This document shows, piece by piece, positions 54,281 through 62,467 of a DNA stretch of 64,000 nt. A program made the position numbers and the translations under genes. Where the stretch lies: the NCBI RefSeq assembly GCF_016724845.1, contig NZ_CP068082.1, forward strand, positions 2,108,001 through 2,172,000, read 5' to 3'. The first letter of the stretch is position 1, and every line of letters starts with the position of its first letter. The notes beneath the pieces are model-generated. The model searched no databases. It worked only from the letters and a program-made list of their open reading frames with translations, and was not told the DNA's origin. Origin of the DNA: Sphingobacterium spiritivorum (GTDB lineage Bacteria > Bacteroidota > Bacteroidia > Sphingobacteriales > Sphingobacteriaceae).

Positions 54281-55231
54281 ATGCTATTTACAAAGCCTAT
54301 TCATACGCCGGTCGTATCTATGCTATTATTGATTATTATTAGCCTGGCTTGCAGTCTGACACTGCAGGGAATAGTCATGTTTATATTTGCTGTTTATTCC
54401 GGAAGTTTTGACGTACTTAAATCAGGCTCGTCCATCATGAGCAATCCGGTTTTTAGCAATTTGTTATTAGCTGTAAGCAGTATTGCTACATTCGGATTAC
54501 CGGCTTATCTTCTTTTACAAGCCGAACAACGGCAGATAAACTATTTTCCTGTGCAAAAGCCCGGACAGCCGACCTACTTTTTGCTGGTATTGTTCACGAT
54601 GATTGCTTTTATCCCTTTGATGGGTCAAATTGCAGAATGGAATGCAAAGATGGTGCTGCCGGACAGTCTGAAAGGCATCGAATCCTGGATGCGCGAACAG
54701 GAAGATAGTGCGGCCTCCATGATGTCCGGCATCGTTATGAAAACATCGTGGTGGGGATTGATTATCAATCTTATCATTCTGGCGGTATTGCCGGGAATCT
54801 GTGAAGAGTTGTTTTTCAGGGGGGTAATCCAAACGAGTTTTTTTCGTCTTTTCAAAAATCAGCATCTTGCGATCTGGGTAACGGCCATAATTTTTAGCGC
54901 CATACACGTTCAGTTTTACGGATTTTTTCCAAGAATGCTTTTGGGAGCATTTTTCGGATATCTCCTGATCTGGAGTAAAAATATCTGGATTCCAATATTC
55001 GGACATTTTATCAACAATGCTACGGCTACCATTTTTGGCTTTTACTATTCCAGAGAAGGGAAAACTTTTGAGGAGATGAGTACTGCTGAAACTTATCCAT
55101 GGTATATATATATCGGGAGTATAGCGGCAACAATGGTATTGTTATTTATATTTTACAACTATTCAAGAAAGGTTAACGATGGAAAAAGACTGGGTAAAGA
55201 TCAAGACGTATACAAATGCGATCCAGAGTGA
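54281..55231 (+). CDS. CPBP-family intramembrane metalloprotease
   Basis: The 316-residue multi-TM protein has the CPBP (Abi) catalytic motifs: GICEELFFRGVIQTSFFRLF with the EExxxxR pair, IFSAIHVQFYGFFPRMLLGA with His, and IFGHFINNATATIF with the second His/Asn. The N-terminal part holds additional membrane segments and a loop with DSLKGIESWMREQED. Such proteins are related to Rce1 proteases; the target is unknown. The last 53 bp overlap the start of the DUF2007 gene in a different frame, and the next genes (DUF2007, cdsA, DUF2461) follow with tiny gaps, so this is the first gene of an operon. Confidence 0.88.
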   Translation: MLFTKPIHTPVVSMLLLIIISLACSLTLQGIVMFIFAVYSGSFDVLKSGSSIMSNPVFSNLLLAVSSIATFGLPAYLLLQAEQRQINYFPVQKPGQPTYFLLVLFTMIAFIPLMGQIAEWNAKMVLPDSLKGIESWMREQEDSAASMMSGIVMKTSWWGLIINLIILAVLPGICEELFFRGVIQTSFFRLFKNQHLAIWVTAIIFSAIHVQFYGFFPRMLLGAFFGYLLIWSKNIWIPIFGHFINNATATIFGFYYSREGKTFEEMSTAETYPWYIYIGSIAATMVLLFIFYNYSRKVNDGKRLGKDQDVYKCDPE

Positions 55232-55391
55232 AATTGTAAAGCAGATGCTTTTAGAAAATGAGGTTAATGCTGTTGTACTCAATAAGCAGGACTCTTCTTA
55301 TCTGTTTGGTAAGATAGAGCTTTATGTCAATGCGAATGATGTAGAGAAGGCAAATGCATTGATCGATGAACTTAATCCGGAAGAAAACTAA
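55179..55391 (+). CDS. DUF2007-domain signal-transducing-type small protein
   Basis: The 70-residue protein, MEKDWVKIKTYTNAIQSEIV then KQMLLENEVNAVVLNKQDSS, ending ANALIDELN, matches DUF2007 (a PII-like fold described as putative signal transducing). The ATG at 55179 lies inside the CPBP gene with a 53-bp overlap in another frame. It is 2 bp before cdsA. Its role is unknown, but its coupling to cdsA and a CPBP protease suggests membrane homeostasis (inference from position). Confidence 0.85.
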   Translation: MEKDWVKIKTYTNAIQSEIVKQMLLENEVNAVVLNKQDSSYLFGKIELYVNANDVEKANALIDELNPEEN

Positions 55392-55393
55392 TC

Positions 55394-56191
55394 ATGAAGA
55401 CAAGAGCTATTACAGGTGTTTTCTTTATTATTATCCTTGTAGGTTCTCATCTGTTAGGTAAAGAGGTATTTGTGGCTTTCTTTGCATTACTGGGTGTAGC
55501 AAGCCTTCATGAATTTTATAAGCTGGTAACTTCTGATGATATCAGACCTGATAAGACTGTCGGATTGCTGACGGGGCTGGTTCTGATGGTTACAGGCGGA
55601 GGTGCTTATCTGGAATTTTGGTCCTTCCGGTTTATTCTGTTGGTGGTTCCCTTTCTGTTATGGATCTATATTGCGGCTTTATATCAAAACCGCAAATTTC
55701 CGTTTCATGATATATCCTATACTATCACCGGAATTGTATACACGGTTGTTCCGTTTCTGACATTGATAGGTCTGGCTTTTGTACACGGGAAATTCAACTT
55801 TTACATCCCCTTAGGATATCTGATTCTTCAATGGTCTAATGATACCGGAGCTTATTTGGCGGGAAGAAGTTTTGGAAAGCGAAAACTTTTCGAACGGATT
55901 TCTCCGAACAAGACCTGGGAAGGATTTATCGGAGGAGTTCTTCTGGCGGTAGTGGTTGCGCTCAATCTGGAACAGTATTTCGGGTCCATTGATAAATGGC
56001 AATGGGTCGTTGTGGCGTTGACAATTGGTGTTTTCGGCACATTGGGAGATCTGGTAGAATCTATGCTTAAGAGAAGTCTGGACGTAAAAGATTCGGGTAA
56101 GATCATGCCCGGACATGGTGGTTTTCTGGATCGGTTTGACGGTGTGCTTATCGCAGCGCCGTTAGTCTATATATTTTTGTTATTAGTATAA
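55394..56191 (+). CDS. cdsA: Phosphatidate cytidylyltransferase
   Basis: The 265-residue multi-pass membrane enzyme makes CDP-diacylglycerol from phosphatidic acid and CTP. It ends with the CdsA signature SPNKTWEGFIGG, then DLVESMLKRSLDVKDSGKIM and PGHGGFLDRFDGV. The TM segments of the N-terminal half are evident. It is 2 bp after DUF2007 and 14 bp before DUF2461. Confidence 0.95.
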   Translation: MKTRAITGVFFIIILVGSHLLGKEVFVAFFALLGVASLHEFYKLVTSDDIRPDKTVGLLTGLVLMVTGGGAYLEFWSFRFILLVVPFLLWIYIAALYQNRKFPFHDISYTITGIVYTVVPFLTLIGLAFVHGKFNFYIPLGYLILQWSNDTGAYLAGRSFGKRKLFERISPNKTWEGFIGGVLLAVVVALNLEQYFGSIDKWQWVVVALTIGVFGTLGDLVESMLKRSLDVKDSGKIMPGHGGFLDRFDGVLIAAPLVYIFLLLV

Positions 56192-56205
56192 ATTCTATTT
56201 TCGTT

Positions 56206-56874
56206 ATGACTAAGATTGAAAAACAAACCTTTTCTTTTTTGGAAGCACTTCGACCAAATAATAACCGGGAATGGTTTCAGGAGAACAGAGGGCTGTATGA
56301 GGCTTCTCTGGCTAATGTAAAAGCTTTTATCCGTGGTATTATTGATGCATTATCTGCTTTTGATCCTCATATTCACACCGATATTTCAGAGAGCAAATGT
56401 TTATTCAGAATCTATCGGGACACCCGTTTTTCGAATGATAAGACACCTTACAAGACCTGGTTCAGTGCCGGCATATCTGTTGACGGACGTAAACTGGACG
56501 GCCCGGAATATTATTTACATATAGAGCCGGGTAAGTCTTTTTTGGGAGTGGGGTACTGGAGACCAAATAAAGAACATCTGGATGCTATCCGTCAGGAAAT
56601 CGATTATAATGCGGAAGGGTTCTATAAAGCACTGCAAGATCATCAGTGGAAGGCATCAGATCTGTCCGCAGAAGATAAGCTGGTAAGACCTCCTGCGGGA
56701 TATGATGCTTCGCATCCGGAGATAGAAATCCTTAAATTAAAGAGCTTTATTCTCTATCGTAAGTTTACAGATAAAGAGCTGATGGCTTCGGATGCGCTGG
56801 ACAAGGTAATTGAAGCCGCACACAGCATGTTTGCTTTTAAAGCCTATATACATCAGGCCATAGACAACGATTAA
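56206..56874 (+). CDS. DUF2461 protein (TIGR02453 type)
   Basis: The 222-residue cytoplasmic protein contains the family segments FLEALRPNNNREWFQENRGL, FRIYRDTRFSNDKTPYKTWF, GPEYYLHIEPGKSFLGVGYW and FIRGIIDALSAF. DUF2461 proteins have no known function. It is the last gene of the CPBP-DUF2007-cdsA-DUF2461 unit. Its stop and that of the convergent anmK form a shared TTAA (56871-56874), with a small hairpin (TAAGCC-GGAA-GGCTTA at 56872-56887) across both stops. Confidence 0.88.
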   Translation: MTKIEKQTFSFLEALRPNNNREWFQENRGLYEASLANVKAFIRGIIDALSAFDPHIHTDISESKCLFRIYRDTRFSNDKTPYKTWFSAGISVDGRKLDGPEYYLHIEPGKSFLGVGYWRPNKEHLDAIRQEIDYNAEGFYKALQDHQWKASDLSAEDKLVRPPAGYDASHPEIEILKLKSFILYRKFTDKELMASDALDKVIEAAHSMFAFKAYIHQAIDND

Positions 56875-58067
56875 GCCGGAAGGCTTATTTTACCCATGCA
56901 AACAGCTGGTGAATCTTTGATCTGATTGACATGATCAGGTTTTCCAACAAGTGTCTCGTTTGCCAGCAACGCAAACAGACACGCTTCTTTTGCATCCGGA
57001 TTAAGACCCAGCTCTTCAAAAGATGTTATTTTATAACCGGGCAATCCGGCTTTTATCAATTCTACGAGTAAGGGGTTATGCAGCCCGCCCCCGCTGATAT
57101 ATACTGCAACATTCTGAAGATCCTTGCACTGTTTTAGAATCGCTGCGACAATCGTGTCGGCAGAAAAATGACATAGCGTCGCCATCACATCCTCGTGAGA
57201 GAGGGCTGAAGTGCCGGAAAATTCCTGCAAATGTTGTAAGTACTGAAGATTAAAAAGTTCCGGTCCTGTTGTTTTGGGGAAATCCAGCAGGAGAAAAGGT
57301 TCTTTACTTAATTCTGCCAATAACTTCTGATCAGGTTTTCCGGAGCGGGCAACATGTGCATCTCTATCCATTTCTTCATCAAAGTGTTCCTTCATATATT
57401 GATTCATCATGGTATTTCCCGGCCCCAGATCCGTAGCATACGCTTCATACGGACTGTCTGTATGAGGTAGAAAGGTGAAATTCGAAATGCCTCCGATGTT
57501 AAGTAATATTCTGTTTTCAATCTTATCTGTGAACAGCAGGAAATCTCCGTAGGCAGCCAAAGGAGCACCTTCTCCCCCTGCTGCAATATGCTTTTGTCTG
57601 AAATCAGAAAGTGTAATAATACCGGTTATTACAGCAATATGATCCCCGTCGCCTACCTGCAGTGTGCTATTCGGAAGGTGCGTGTCATGAGTCAGACTTT
57701 GTGGCGCGTGATATACGGTTTGCCCGTGACTGGCAATAATATCCACCTGAGAGGCATCTATCTGCCATTGCTGCAGGGCCTGATTGATAAGCTTGGCGTG
57801 CACGATACCGACATATGCATTCACACCAGATAAGGTTTGCAGATCAATTGTACGCTTTGAAAACACTTCCCTTACATACGTCCGGAATTGAGGTTCATAA
57901 TCCATAGTCTCAAAAGCTACAAGTTCCAGACGCGTATTGTTCCCTGATCCGGAGATCTTACATAGCGCGATATCCAATCCGTCCAGTGATGTTCCCGACA
58001 TTAAGCCTATAATCATCCGTTCCTGCTTTTGAGCAAGATCATATAACTTTGCAATCTGTGCATTCAT
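56871..58067 (-). CDS. anmK: Anhydro-N-acetylmuramic acid kinase
   Basis: The 398-residue kinase cleaves and phosphorylates 1,6-anhydro-MurNAc, a product of cell-wall turnover, to MurNAc 6-phosphate. Motifs are IGLMSGTSLDGLDIALC, IASHGQTVYHAPQ, NIGGISNFTFLP, ATDLGPGNTMMNQYM, and VAVYISGGGLHNPLL. It shares 4 bp at TTAA with the convergent DUF2461 gene. Two glucosaminidase-type hydrolases at the right edge could release wall fragments recycled by such an enzyme (inference). Confidence 0.94.
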   Translation of the reverse strand: MNAQIAKLYDLAQKQERMIIGLMSGTSLDGLDIALCKISGSGNNTRLELVAFETMDYEPQFRTYVREVFSKRTIDLQTLSGVNAYVGIVHAKLINQALQQWQIDASQVDIIASHGQTVYHAPQSLTHDTHLPNSTLQVGDGDHIAVITGIITLSDFRQKHIAAGGEGAPLAAYGDFLLFTDKIENRILLNIGGISNFTFLPHTDSPYEAYATDLGPGNTMMNQYMKEHFDEEMDRDAHVARSGKPDQKLLAELSKEPFLLLDFPKTTGPELFNLQYLQHLQEFSGTSALSHEDVMATLCHFSADTIVAAILKQCKDLQNVAVYISGGGLHNPLLVELIKAGLPGYKITSFEELGLNPDAKEACLFALLANETLVGKPDHVNQIKDSPAVCMGKISLPA

Positions 58068-58115
58068 ATTCTAAAAATACAACTTTAATCATATATTAAA
58101 GGGCATCTTTAATAT

Positions 58116-58146
58116 TTTGTAATGTCATGTTATAATTCTATTTTTG
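58116..58146 (+). promoter_or_regulatory. gcvH promoter with -33 and -7 boxes
   Basis: TTTTG (ending at 58119) and TATTTTTG (58139-58146) are separated by exactly 19 bp, matching the Bacteroidota TTTG-N19-TAnnTTTG pattern. The start site would be near 58151, about 12 nt before the ATG at 58163. Confidence 0.75.
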
Positions 58147-58162
58147 AGAAAAAATTAAGATT

Positions 58163-58543
58163 ATGAATTTTCCAGCAGAATTAAAATACACGAAAGATCA
58201 CGAATGGGTTCGTGTTGAAGGAGATGAAGCCGTAATTGGTATTACAGACTTTGCACAACGCGAATTAGGCGATATCGTATTTGTAGATATCAACACAGTA
58301 GGCGAGGAAGTACCTGCAAATGAAGTTTTCGGTACAGTAGAGGCTGTAAAAACAGTTTCAGATTTGTTTATGCCTGTTACTGCAACTGTGTTAGCAGTAA
58401 ATGAAGCGATTGATGCTTCTCCTGAATTGGTTAACTCAGATGCATATGGTGAAGGTTGGATTATTCGTGTCAAATTGAGCAATCCTGCTGATGTAGATGC
58501 GTTATTGTCTGCAGATCAATATAAAGAAGAAATCAATGCGTAA
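58163..58543 (+). CDS. gcvH: Glycine cleavage system H protein
   Basis: The 126-residue lipoyl carrier shuttles the methylamine intermediate between the P, T and L proteins. It has [20 protein letters not shown] at the start and the lipoylation region [18 protein letters not shown] with the modified Lys at about residue 63, then [16 protein letters not shown]. It has a good promoter (58116-58146) and a strong terminator, so it is a one-gene unit. The T protein is at 2,224. Confidence 0.97.
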   Translation: MNFPAELKYTKDHEWVRVEGDEAVIGITDFAQRELGDIVFVDINTVGEEVPANEVFGTVEAVKTVSDLFMPVTATVLAVNEAIDASPELVNSDAYGEGWIIRVKLSNPADVDALLSADQYKEEINA

Positions 58544-58556
58544 GGCATTTGCTTAT

Positions 58557-58598
58557 AAAAAACAGAGGGCTCACCATGCGGTGAGCCCTCTGTTTTTT
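58557..58598. terminator. Bidirectional terminator between gcvH and a DUF6263 gene
   Basis: A 19-bp stem (58557-58575 with 58580-58598) around ATGC with A/T-rich ends in both directions. The DUF6263 stop (58597-58599) overlaps the right end. Confidence 0.9.
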
Positions 58599-59349
58599 AT
58601 AAGGTATTCATCGTGACTTCCGTAGTCACTTTTGTTCCCTGAACTTCAAGTCTTGTTGTCAGGACATAGCTTTTGGTCAGATTAGTTGTTTTATCTAAGA
58701 TATAGTTCCCGGTAATCGTTCCAATCTGCGAGTCATCATCTCCGAATACATTTCCTGCGATATCGATAACGTAGCCGCTATCCGATATTTCTTTGAATGT
58801 GGATTTCGTCGTGATCTTCGGAACGAGCTCTCCTTTTTCTATTTCACTATCCCATGTATCTCCGGGCTTTACAGGATGATCCGGCAAAGCTGTTGCCATA
58901 TTATTAAAAGAGTTTTTATCTATTCCTTGTCCCAGTTCTGTCGGAAAAGATACATCCAGGACTTTTCCTGAATTTGTCATTACTGTCGTGATTGTTTTGC
59001 CAAGTATAGGTGCAAACTGTTCACTCAGCATTTTTCCCATTTCGTCTGTAGATTCTTTTTCAGAATCATAATTAAGCGTCATCATATCTGCATTGATTTC
59101 AGCTTTTATGGATTTGGTAAGTGTTTCGATAGTAATCTTCTCCCCTTCTATACTCTTAGGGGTCATTTCCATTTTCATGGACATATTCATTAATACACTT
59201 TGTGGTCCGTCCACATCTGTCTTGACTTCCATTTTGACCACTGATGGTTTATTAAGGGATGGTTTGATTTTTAAAGTAACGGCTTGTTGTGCCTGAGTGG
59301 TCAATGCCAGGCCTAATAAGATAAGGAGGCTTAATGCGTGTTTTTTCAT
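58597..59349 (-). CDS. Secreted DUF6263-type protein
   Basis: The 250-residue protein has a signal peptide (MKKHALSLLILLGLALTTQA) and a predominantly beta mature part (KTTNLTKSYVLTTRLEV, TSEMGKMLSEQFAPI-like stretch, PVKPGDTWDSEIEKGEL). The pattern of a DHPVKPGDTW motif before a late TGNYILDKTTNL matches DUF6263 of Bacteroidota. Function unknown; probably periplasmic. It is an isolated minus-strand gene. Confidence 0.7.
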   Translation of the reverse strand: MKKHALSLLILLGLALTTQAQQAVTLKIKPSLNKPSVVKMEVKTDVDGPQSVLMNMSMKMEMTPKSIEGEKITIETLTKSIKAEINADMMTLNYDSEKESTDEMGKMLSEQFAPILGKTITTVMTNSGKVLDVSFPTELGQGIDKNSFNNMATALPDHPVKPGDTWDSEIEKGELVPKITTKSTFKEISDSGYVIDIAGNVFGDDDSQIGTITGNYILDKTTNLTKSYVLTTRLEVQGTKVTTEVTMNTL

Positions 59350-59377
59350 AAAAGGAATTTAAGTAAGTGGTCAAAAA

Positions 59378-59405
59378 GAAAGCCCCTCATCACTGAGAGG
59401 CTTTC
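59378..59405 (-). terminator. Terminator after pdhB
   Basis: GAAAGCCCCTCA (59378-59389) pairs with TGAGAGGCTTTC (59394-59405) with one mismatch around TCAC, followed on the minus strand by a T run. It lies 22 bp past the pdhB stop. Confidence 0.75.
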
Positions 59406-59426
59406 CTGAATTTATAATAAGATAAC

Positions 59427-60413
59427 TTATTTCTTTAAGTAAGCTACTTCCTTTACTGCTTTTACCACTTTAGCTACACTTGGTAAAGCTGCTTCTACTA
59501 ATGTAGGCGCATATGGAAGAGGTACATCTGCCGCTGTAACACGAGTTACAGGAGCGTCTAAGTAATCGAAAGCATCACGTTGTACTTTGTATGTTATCTC
59601 TGAAGAGATAGATGCCAGAGGCCATGCTTCTTCAACAATAACCAAACGGTTTGTTTTCTTAACAGATTCAACGATGGTTGCATAGTCAATAGGACGTACC
59701 GAACGTAAGTCGATCAATTCGACATTTACACCTTCTTTTGTCAATTCTTCGATAGCCGGAAGAACAACACGAGGAATCATTTTACCGAATGATACAACAG
59801 TTACATCAGTACCTTCTTTTACGACATTCGCTTTGCCGATTTCCAGATAGTATTCTTCCTCAGGAACAGGACCTTTATCGCCGTACATTACCTCAGATTC
59901 CATGAAAATAACAGGATCCGGATCAATGATAGCAGATTTCAAAAGACCTTTTGCATCATAAGGGTTAGATGGAACGACAACTTTCAATCCTGGTGTATTA
60001 GCATACCAGTTCTCAAAGTTCTGAGAGTGCTGTGCACCTAACTGACCGGCATTACCTGTCGGGCCACGGAATACAATAGGAATGGAAAACTGGCCACCAC
60101 TCATTGAGCGAATTTTGGCTGCAGCGTTGATCACCTGGTCAATTGCTACCAGTGAAAAGTTGAATGTCATAAATTCAACAATAGGCTTAAGACCGTTCAT
60201 TGCTGCTCCAACACCGATTCCGGCAAAACCAAGCTCTGCGATTGGAGTATCTATAACGCGTTTTGGTCCGAATTCGTCAAGCATACCTTGACTTACTTTA
60301 TAGGCTCCGTTGTATTCTGCAACTTCCTCGCCCATTAAAAATATTTTTTCGTCTTTACGCATTTCTTCGCTTAAGGCTTCGCGAAGTGCTTCTCTGAATT
60401 GTATTTCTCTCAT
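59427..60413 (-). CDS. pdhB: Pyruvate dehydrogenase E1 component, beta subunit
   Basis: The 328-residue subunit pairs with E1 alpha to decarboxylate pyruvate with thiamine diphosphate. It starts MREIQFREALREALSEEMRK and contains VFLMGEEVAEYNGAYKVSQG-type and RVIDTPIAELGFAGIGVGAA segments, GGQFSIPIVFRGPTGNAGQLG with HSQ, and VESEVMYGDKGPVPEEEYYL (cited in parts). The alpha subunit and E2 are not adjacent, so the complex genes are dispersed. A TAGTTTTG box (60444-60451) lies upstream. Confidence 0.93.
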   Translation of the reverse strand: MREIQFREALREALSEEMRKDEKIFLMGEEVAEYNGAYKVSQGMLDEFGPKRVIDTPIAELGFAGIGVGAAMNGLKPIVEFMTFNFSLVAIDQVINAAAKIRSMSGGQFSIPIVFRGPTGNAGQLGAQHSQNFENWYANTPGLKVVVPSNPYDAKGLLKSAIIDPDPVIFMESEVMYGDKGPVPEEEYYLEIGKANVVKEGTDVTVVSFGKMIPRVVLPAIEELTKEGVNVELIDLRSVRPIDYATIVESVKKTNRLVIVEEAWPLASISSEITYKVQRDAFDYLDAPVTRVTAADVPLPYAPTLVEAALPSVAKVVKAVKEVAYLKK

Positions 60414-60560
60414 CAGTTGTAAATAGTGTCAAATTCTAATACGCAAAACTACTATTATTTATTGATATTTTGAAGGTTCCGGCTGTCAAAATTATATGAC
60501 TTTGCCTCATTTTTGATAAAAAAAGGAGACTGATATGGCAATATTAGCAGGAAATAAAAC

Positions 60561-61178
60561 CTATCTGGATAAAAGATCTAAAAGTTGGAAGTTCAAATTT
60601 TTGATTGCCAACGGTATATTCCAGTTCTCTCTGTCGCGTCTTTCCACATAGTTTGAAATGCTGCGAAGCTGAATCACAGGAATGTTTTCTTCCGCGGCAG
60701 CCATGAATACAGCCGCACCTTCCATAGATTCTAATGAGACTGAAGGGAGCCGCCTCCTGATATTTTCAATCGACTGTTCATGACCGTGTACCTTGTTGAC
60801 TGTAATAGCGGTACATTTTTTATAGGGTTCAAGCCGGGGCTTCCAGTCGGGAGGTGTGGTAGAAAAATAAACAGATTGGCCAAAGCCAAGCACTTCTATG
60901 GGAAGAAATGTCTCTCCGTCTTCAGCGCCTAACTCTGCAAAACGATCTTCTGTGATCTCCAACACCTCTCCTATCATCAGATTTTTGTCAAAAGATCCTG
61001 CTATTCCGACATTAATAATCAGGTTGTAGTGATTGTTAGCCAGGTGTTTGCCGAGTTGATAGGCCGTATTGGTCATGCCTACCCCTGTGATTAGGGTTTC
61101 ACAGGAAGTATAATCCAGCTTTTTTTCCAGAAAGGGTTGAATTTCAAAGGATGTAGCGGCAACAATAAGTGTCTTCAT
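60561..61178 (-). CDS. mqnB: Futalosine hydrolase
   Basis: The 205-residue enzyme removes hypoxanthine from futalosine on the route to menaquinone. It belongs to the nucleoside phosphorylase/hydrolase family: IVAATSFEIQPFL, ITGVGMTNTAYQLG, LIINVGIAGSFDKNLMIGEV, and SLESMEGAAVFMAAAEENIP with the EMEGAA-type active motif, then QLRSISNYVERRDRENW. With mqnD at 11,893 it supports the futalosine pathway. It is divergent from the pterin synthase gene, with a back-to-back promoter pair between them. Confidence 0.92.
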   Translation of the reverse strand: MKTLIVAATSFEIQPFLEKKLDYTSCETLITGVGMTNTAYQLGKHLANNHYNLIINVGIAGSFDKNLMIGEVLEITEDRFAELGAEDGETFLPIEVLGFGQSVYFSTTPPDWKPRLEPYKKCTAITVNKVHGHEQSIENIRRRLPSVSLESMEGAAVFMAAAEENIPVIQLRSISNYVERRDRENWNIPLAIKNLNFQLLDLLSR

Positions 61179-61216
61179 ACGAGCGAGCGTTGTCCTACAA
61201 TAATACTAATATTTAC

Positions 61217-61244
61217 TCAAATCTAACCGTAAAGCAGTATCTTT
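61217..61244. promoter_or_regulatory. Back-to-back -7 boxes between mqnB and the pterin gene
   Basis: On the minus strand TAGATTTG (61217-61224) fits mqnB with a leader of about 34 nt. On the plus strand TATCTTTG (61237-61244) fits the pterin gene and lies only 8 nt from its ATG (61253). The two boxes are 12 bp apart. Confidence 0.55.
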
Positions 61245-61252
61245 GCAGCATT

Positions 61253-61666
61253 ATGATTTTTATTACTCGACGCGAGCGTTTCAGTGCTGCGCACAAACTT
61301 TACCGAGAGGACTGGTCATCAGAGCAGAATGAAAATGTCTTTGGAAAATGCAGCAATCCCAACTGGCACGGGCACAACTATGAATTGTTTGTGACGGTCA
61401 AGGGAGAGGTAAATCCGGAGACCGGTTTTCTGATTGATTTAAAAAAAATGAAGGAAATCATATTGCACCATATTATCGAAAAACTGGATCATCGCAATGT
61501 GAACCTTGATGTAGACTTTATGAAAGGCAAACTGGCTTCCACGGAGTACATGGCTATTGAGATCTTTAATGTATTGAATCCTCTTTTTGAGGAGCATAAT
61601 GTGATCCTGCATAGTGTGAAATTAGTAGAAACAGAAAACAATTATGTCGAATATTTCGGCAATTAA
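61253..61666 (+). CDS. 6-pyruvoyl-tetrahydropterin synthase / 6-carboxytetrahydropterin synthase family
   Basis: The 137-residue protein starts at ATG 61253 (MIFITRRERFSAAHKLYRED). Upstream codons in frame to 61169 would overlap the promoter and the divergent gene, and are not used. The zinc site is SAAHKL and the HGH of CSNPNWHGHNYEL, with a Cys-x5-HGH spacing. In the published COG0720 scheme, CxxxHGH marks QueD and CxxxxxHGH marks the PTPS-II type that makes 6-pyruvoyl-tetrahydropterin. This protein fits the latter, although the QueD activity can not be excluded. folE follows by 21 bp, supporting a pterin pathway. Confidence 0.85.
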   Translation: MIFITRRERFSAAHKLYREDWSSEQNENVFGKCSNPNWHGHNYELFVTVKGEVNPETGFLIDLKKMKEIILHHIIEKLDHRNVNLDVDFMKGKLASTEYMAIEIFNVLNPLFEEHNVILHSVKLVETENNYVEYFGN

Positions 61667-61687
61667 ATCTTAAAATAAAATTTGATC

Positions 61688-62320
61688 ATGAGCAACCCTT
61701 CAAGTTTAGATCATGAAGAGATGGATGGCTATGTTAAAATCGACAAGTATAATCCATTGCATGTTGACAGAATAGCTACTCATTATACCGATATCCTGCA
61801 GGCTTTAGGCGAAGACCCTGCACGCGAGGGACTGTTAAAGACACCAGAGCGTGTTGCAAAAGCATTGAAGTACCTCACTCACGGATATGATCTGGATCCG
61901 GCAGCTGTATTGAAAGGTGCTATGTTTGAAGAAGACTACAGTCAGATGGTTGTAGTAAAGGATATAGAGGTATACTCCCTTTGTGAGCATCATATGCTTC
62001 CTTTCTTTGGAAAGGCACATGTGGCATATATCCCTAACGGACACATAGTGGGTCTGAGTAAAATACCGAGAGTAGTGGATATCTTTGCAAGACGCCTGCA
62101 GGTACAGGAACGTCTTACCAACGAAATCCGGGATTGTATACAGGAGACACTTGGTGCACAAGGTGTGGCAGTAGTGATGGAATGTAAACATATGTGTATG
62201 GCGATGCGCGGTGTACAGAAACAAAATTCTGTTACCACGACATCTGCATTTACCGGTGCATTTCAAAACGATGTGACACGGTCCGAATTTTTGAGATTAA
62301 TTACCGCCAGTCTGGTTTAA
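61688..62320 (+). CDS. folE: GTP cyclohydrolase I
   Basis: The 210-residue enzyme converts GTP to dihydroneopterin triphosphate, the substrate of the PTPS family enzyme. Signatures are [40 protein letters not shown] with Zn ligands Cys/His, [20 protein letters not shown] and [19 protein letters not shown] 61688 ([11 protein letters not shown]) is preferred over a TTG two codons upstream. It lies 21 bp downstream of the PTPS gene on the same strand. Confidence 0.95.
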   Translation: MSNPSSLDHEEMDGYVKIDKYNPLHVDRIATHYTDILQALGEDPAREGLLKTPERVAKALKYLTHGYDLDPAAVLKGAMFEEDYSQMVVVKDIEVYSLCEHHMLPFFGKAHVAYIPNGHIVGLSKIPRVVDIFARRLQVQERLTNEIRDCIQETLGAQGVAVVMECKHMCMAMRGVQKQNSVTTTSAFTGAFQNDVTRSEFLRLITASLV

Positions 62321-62430
62321 TCTAAGAAATCCCCGCTTTTATTAAGAATTCCTAAATCCGGACATTACTTTACTTTGTGACGAACAAAATAATGTAATGT
62401 CTTGACTTTTAGCGAAATATGATTTTTTGT

Positions 62431-62462
62431 TTTTGTATTTACAAAAGCCTTATTTACATTTG
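62431..62462 (+). promoter_or_regulatory. Promoter with -33 and -7 boxes before O-methyltransferase
   Basis: TTTTG (62431-62435) and TACATTTG (62455-62462) are exactly 19 bp apart, matching the Bacteroidota consensus. The -7 box ends 5 nt before the ATG at 62468, so the transcript should be almost leaderless. Confidence 0.75.
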
Positions 62463-62467
62463 CATCC

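Noticed and set aside
54515..55006. 163-codon minus-strand ORF inside the CPBP gene
   Set aside because: The CPBP catalytic motifs lie on the plus strand; the minus product has no family features.
60535..60651. Short plus-strand ORF of 38 codons preceded by an AAGGAG-like sequence
   Set aside because: Most of it overlaps mqnB on the opposite strand, it has no recognisable motif, and it is too short to support.
61835..62266. 143-codon minus-strand ORF inside folE
   Set aside because: folE motifs are unambiguous on the plus strand; the antisense product is low-complexity His/Cys-rich.
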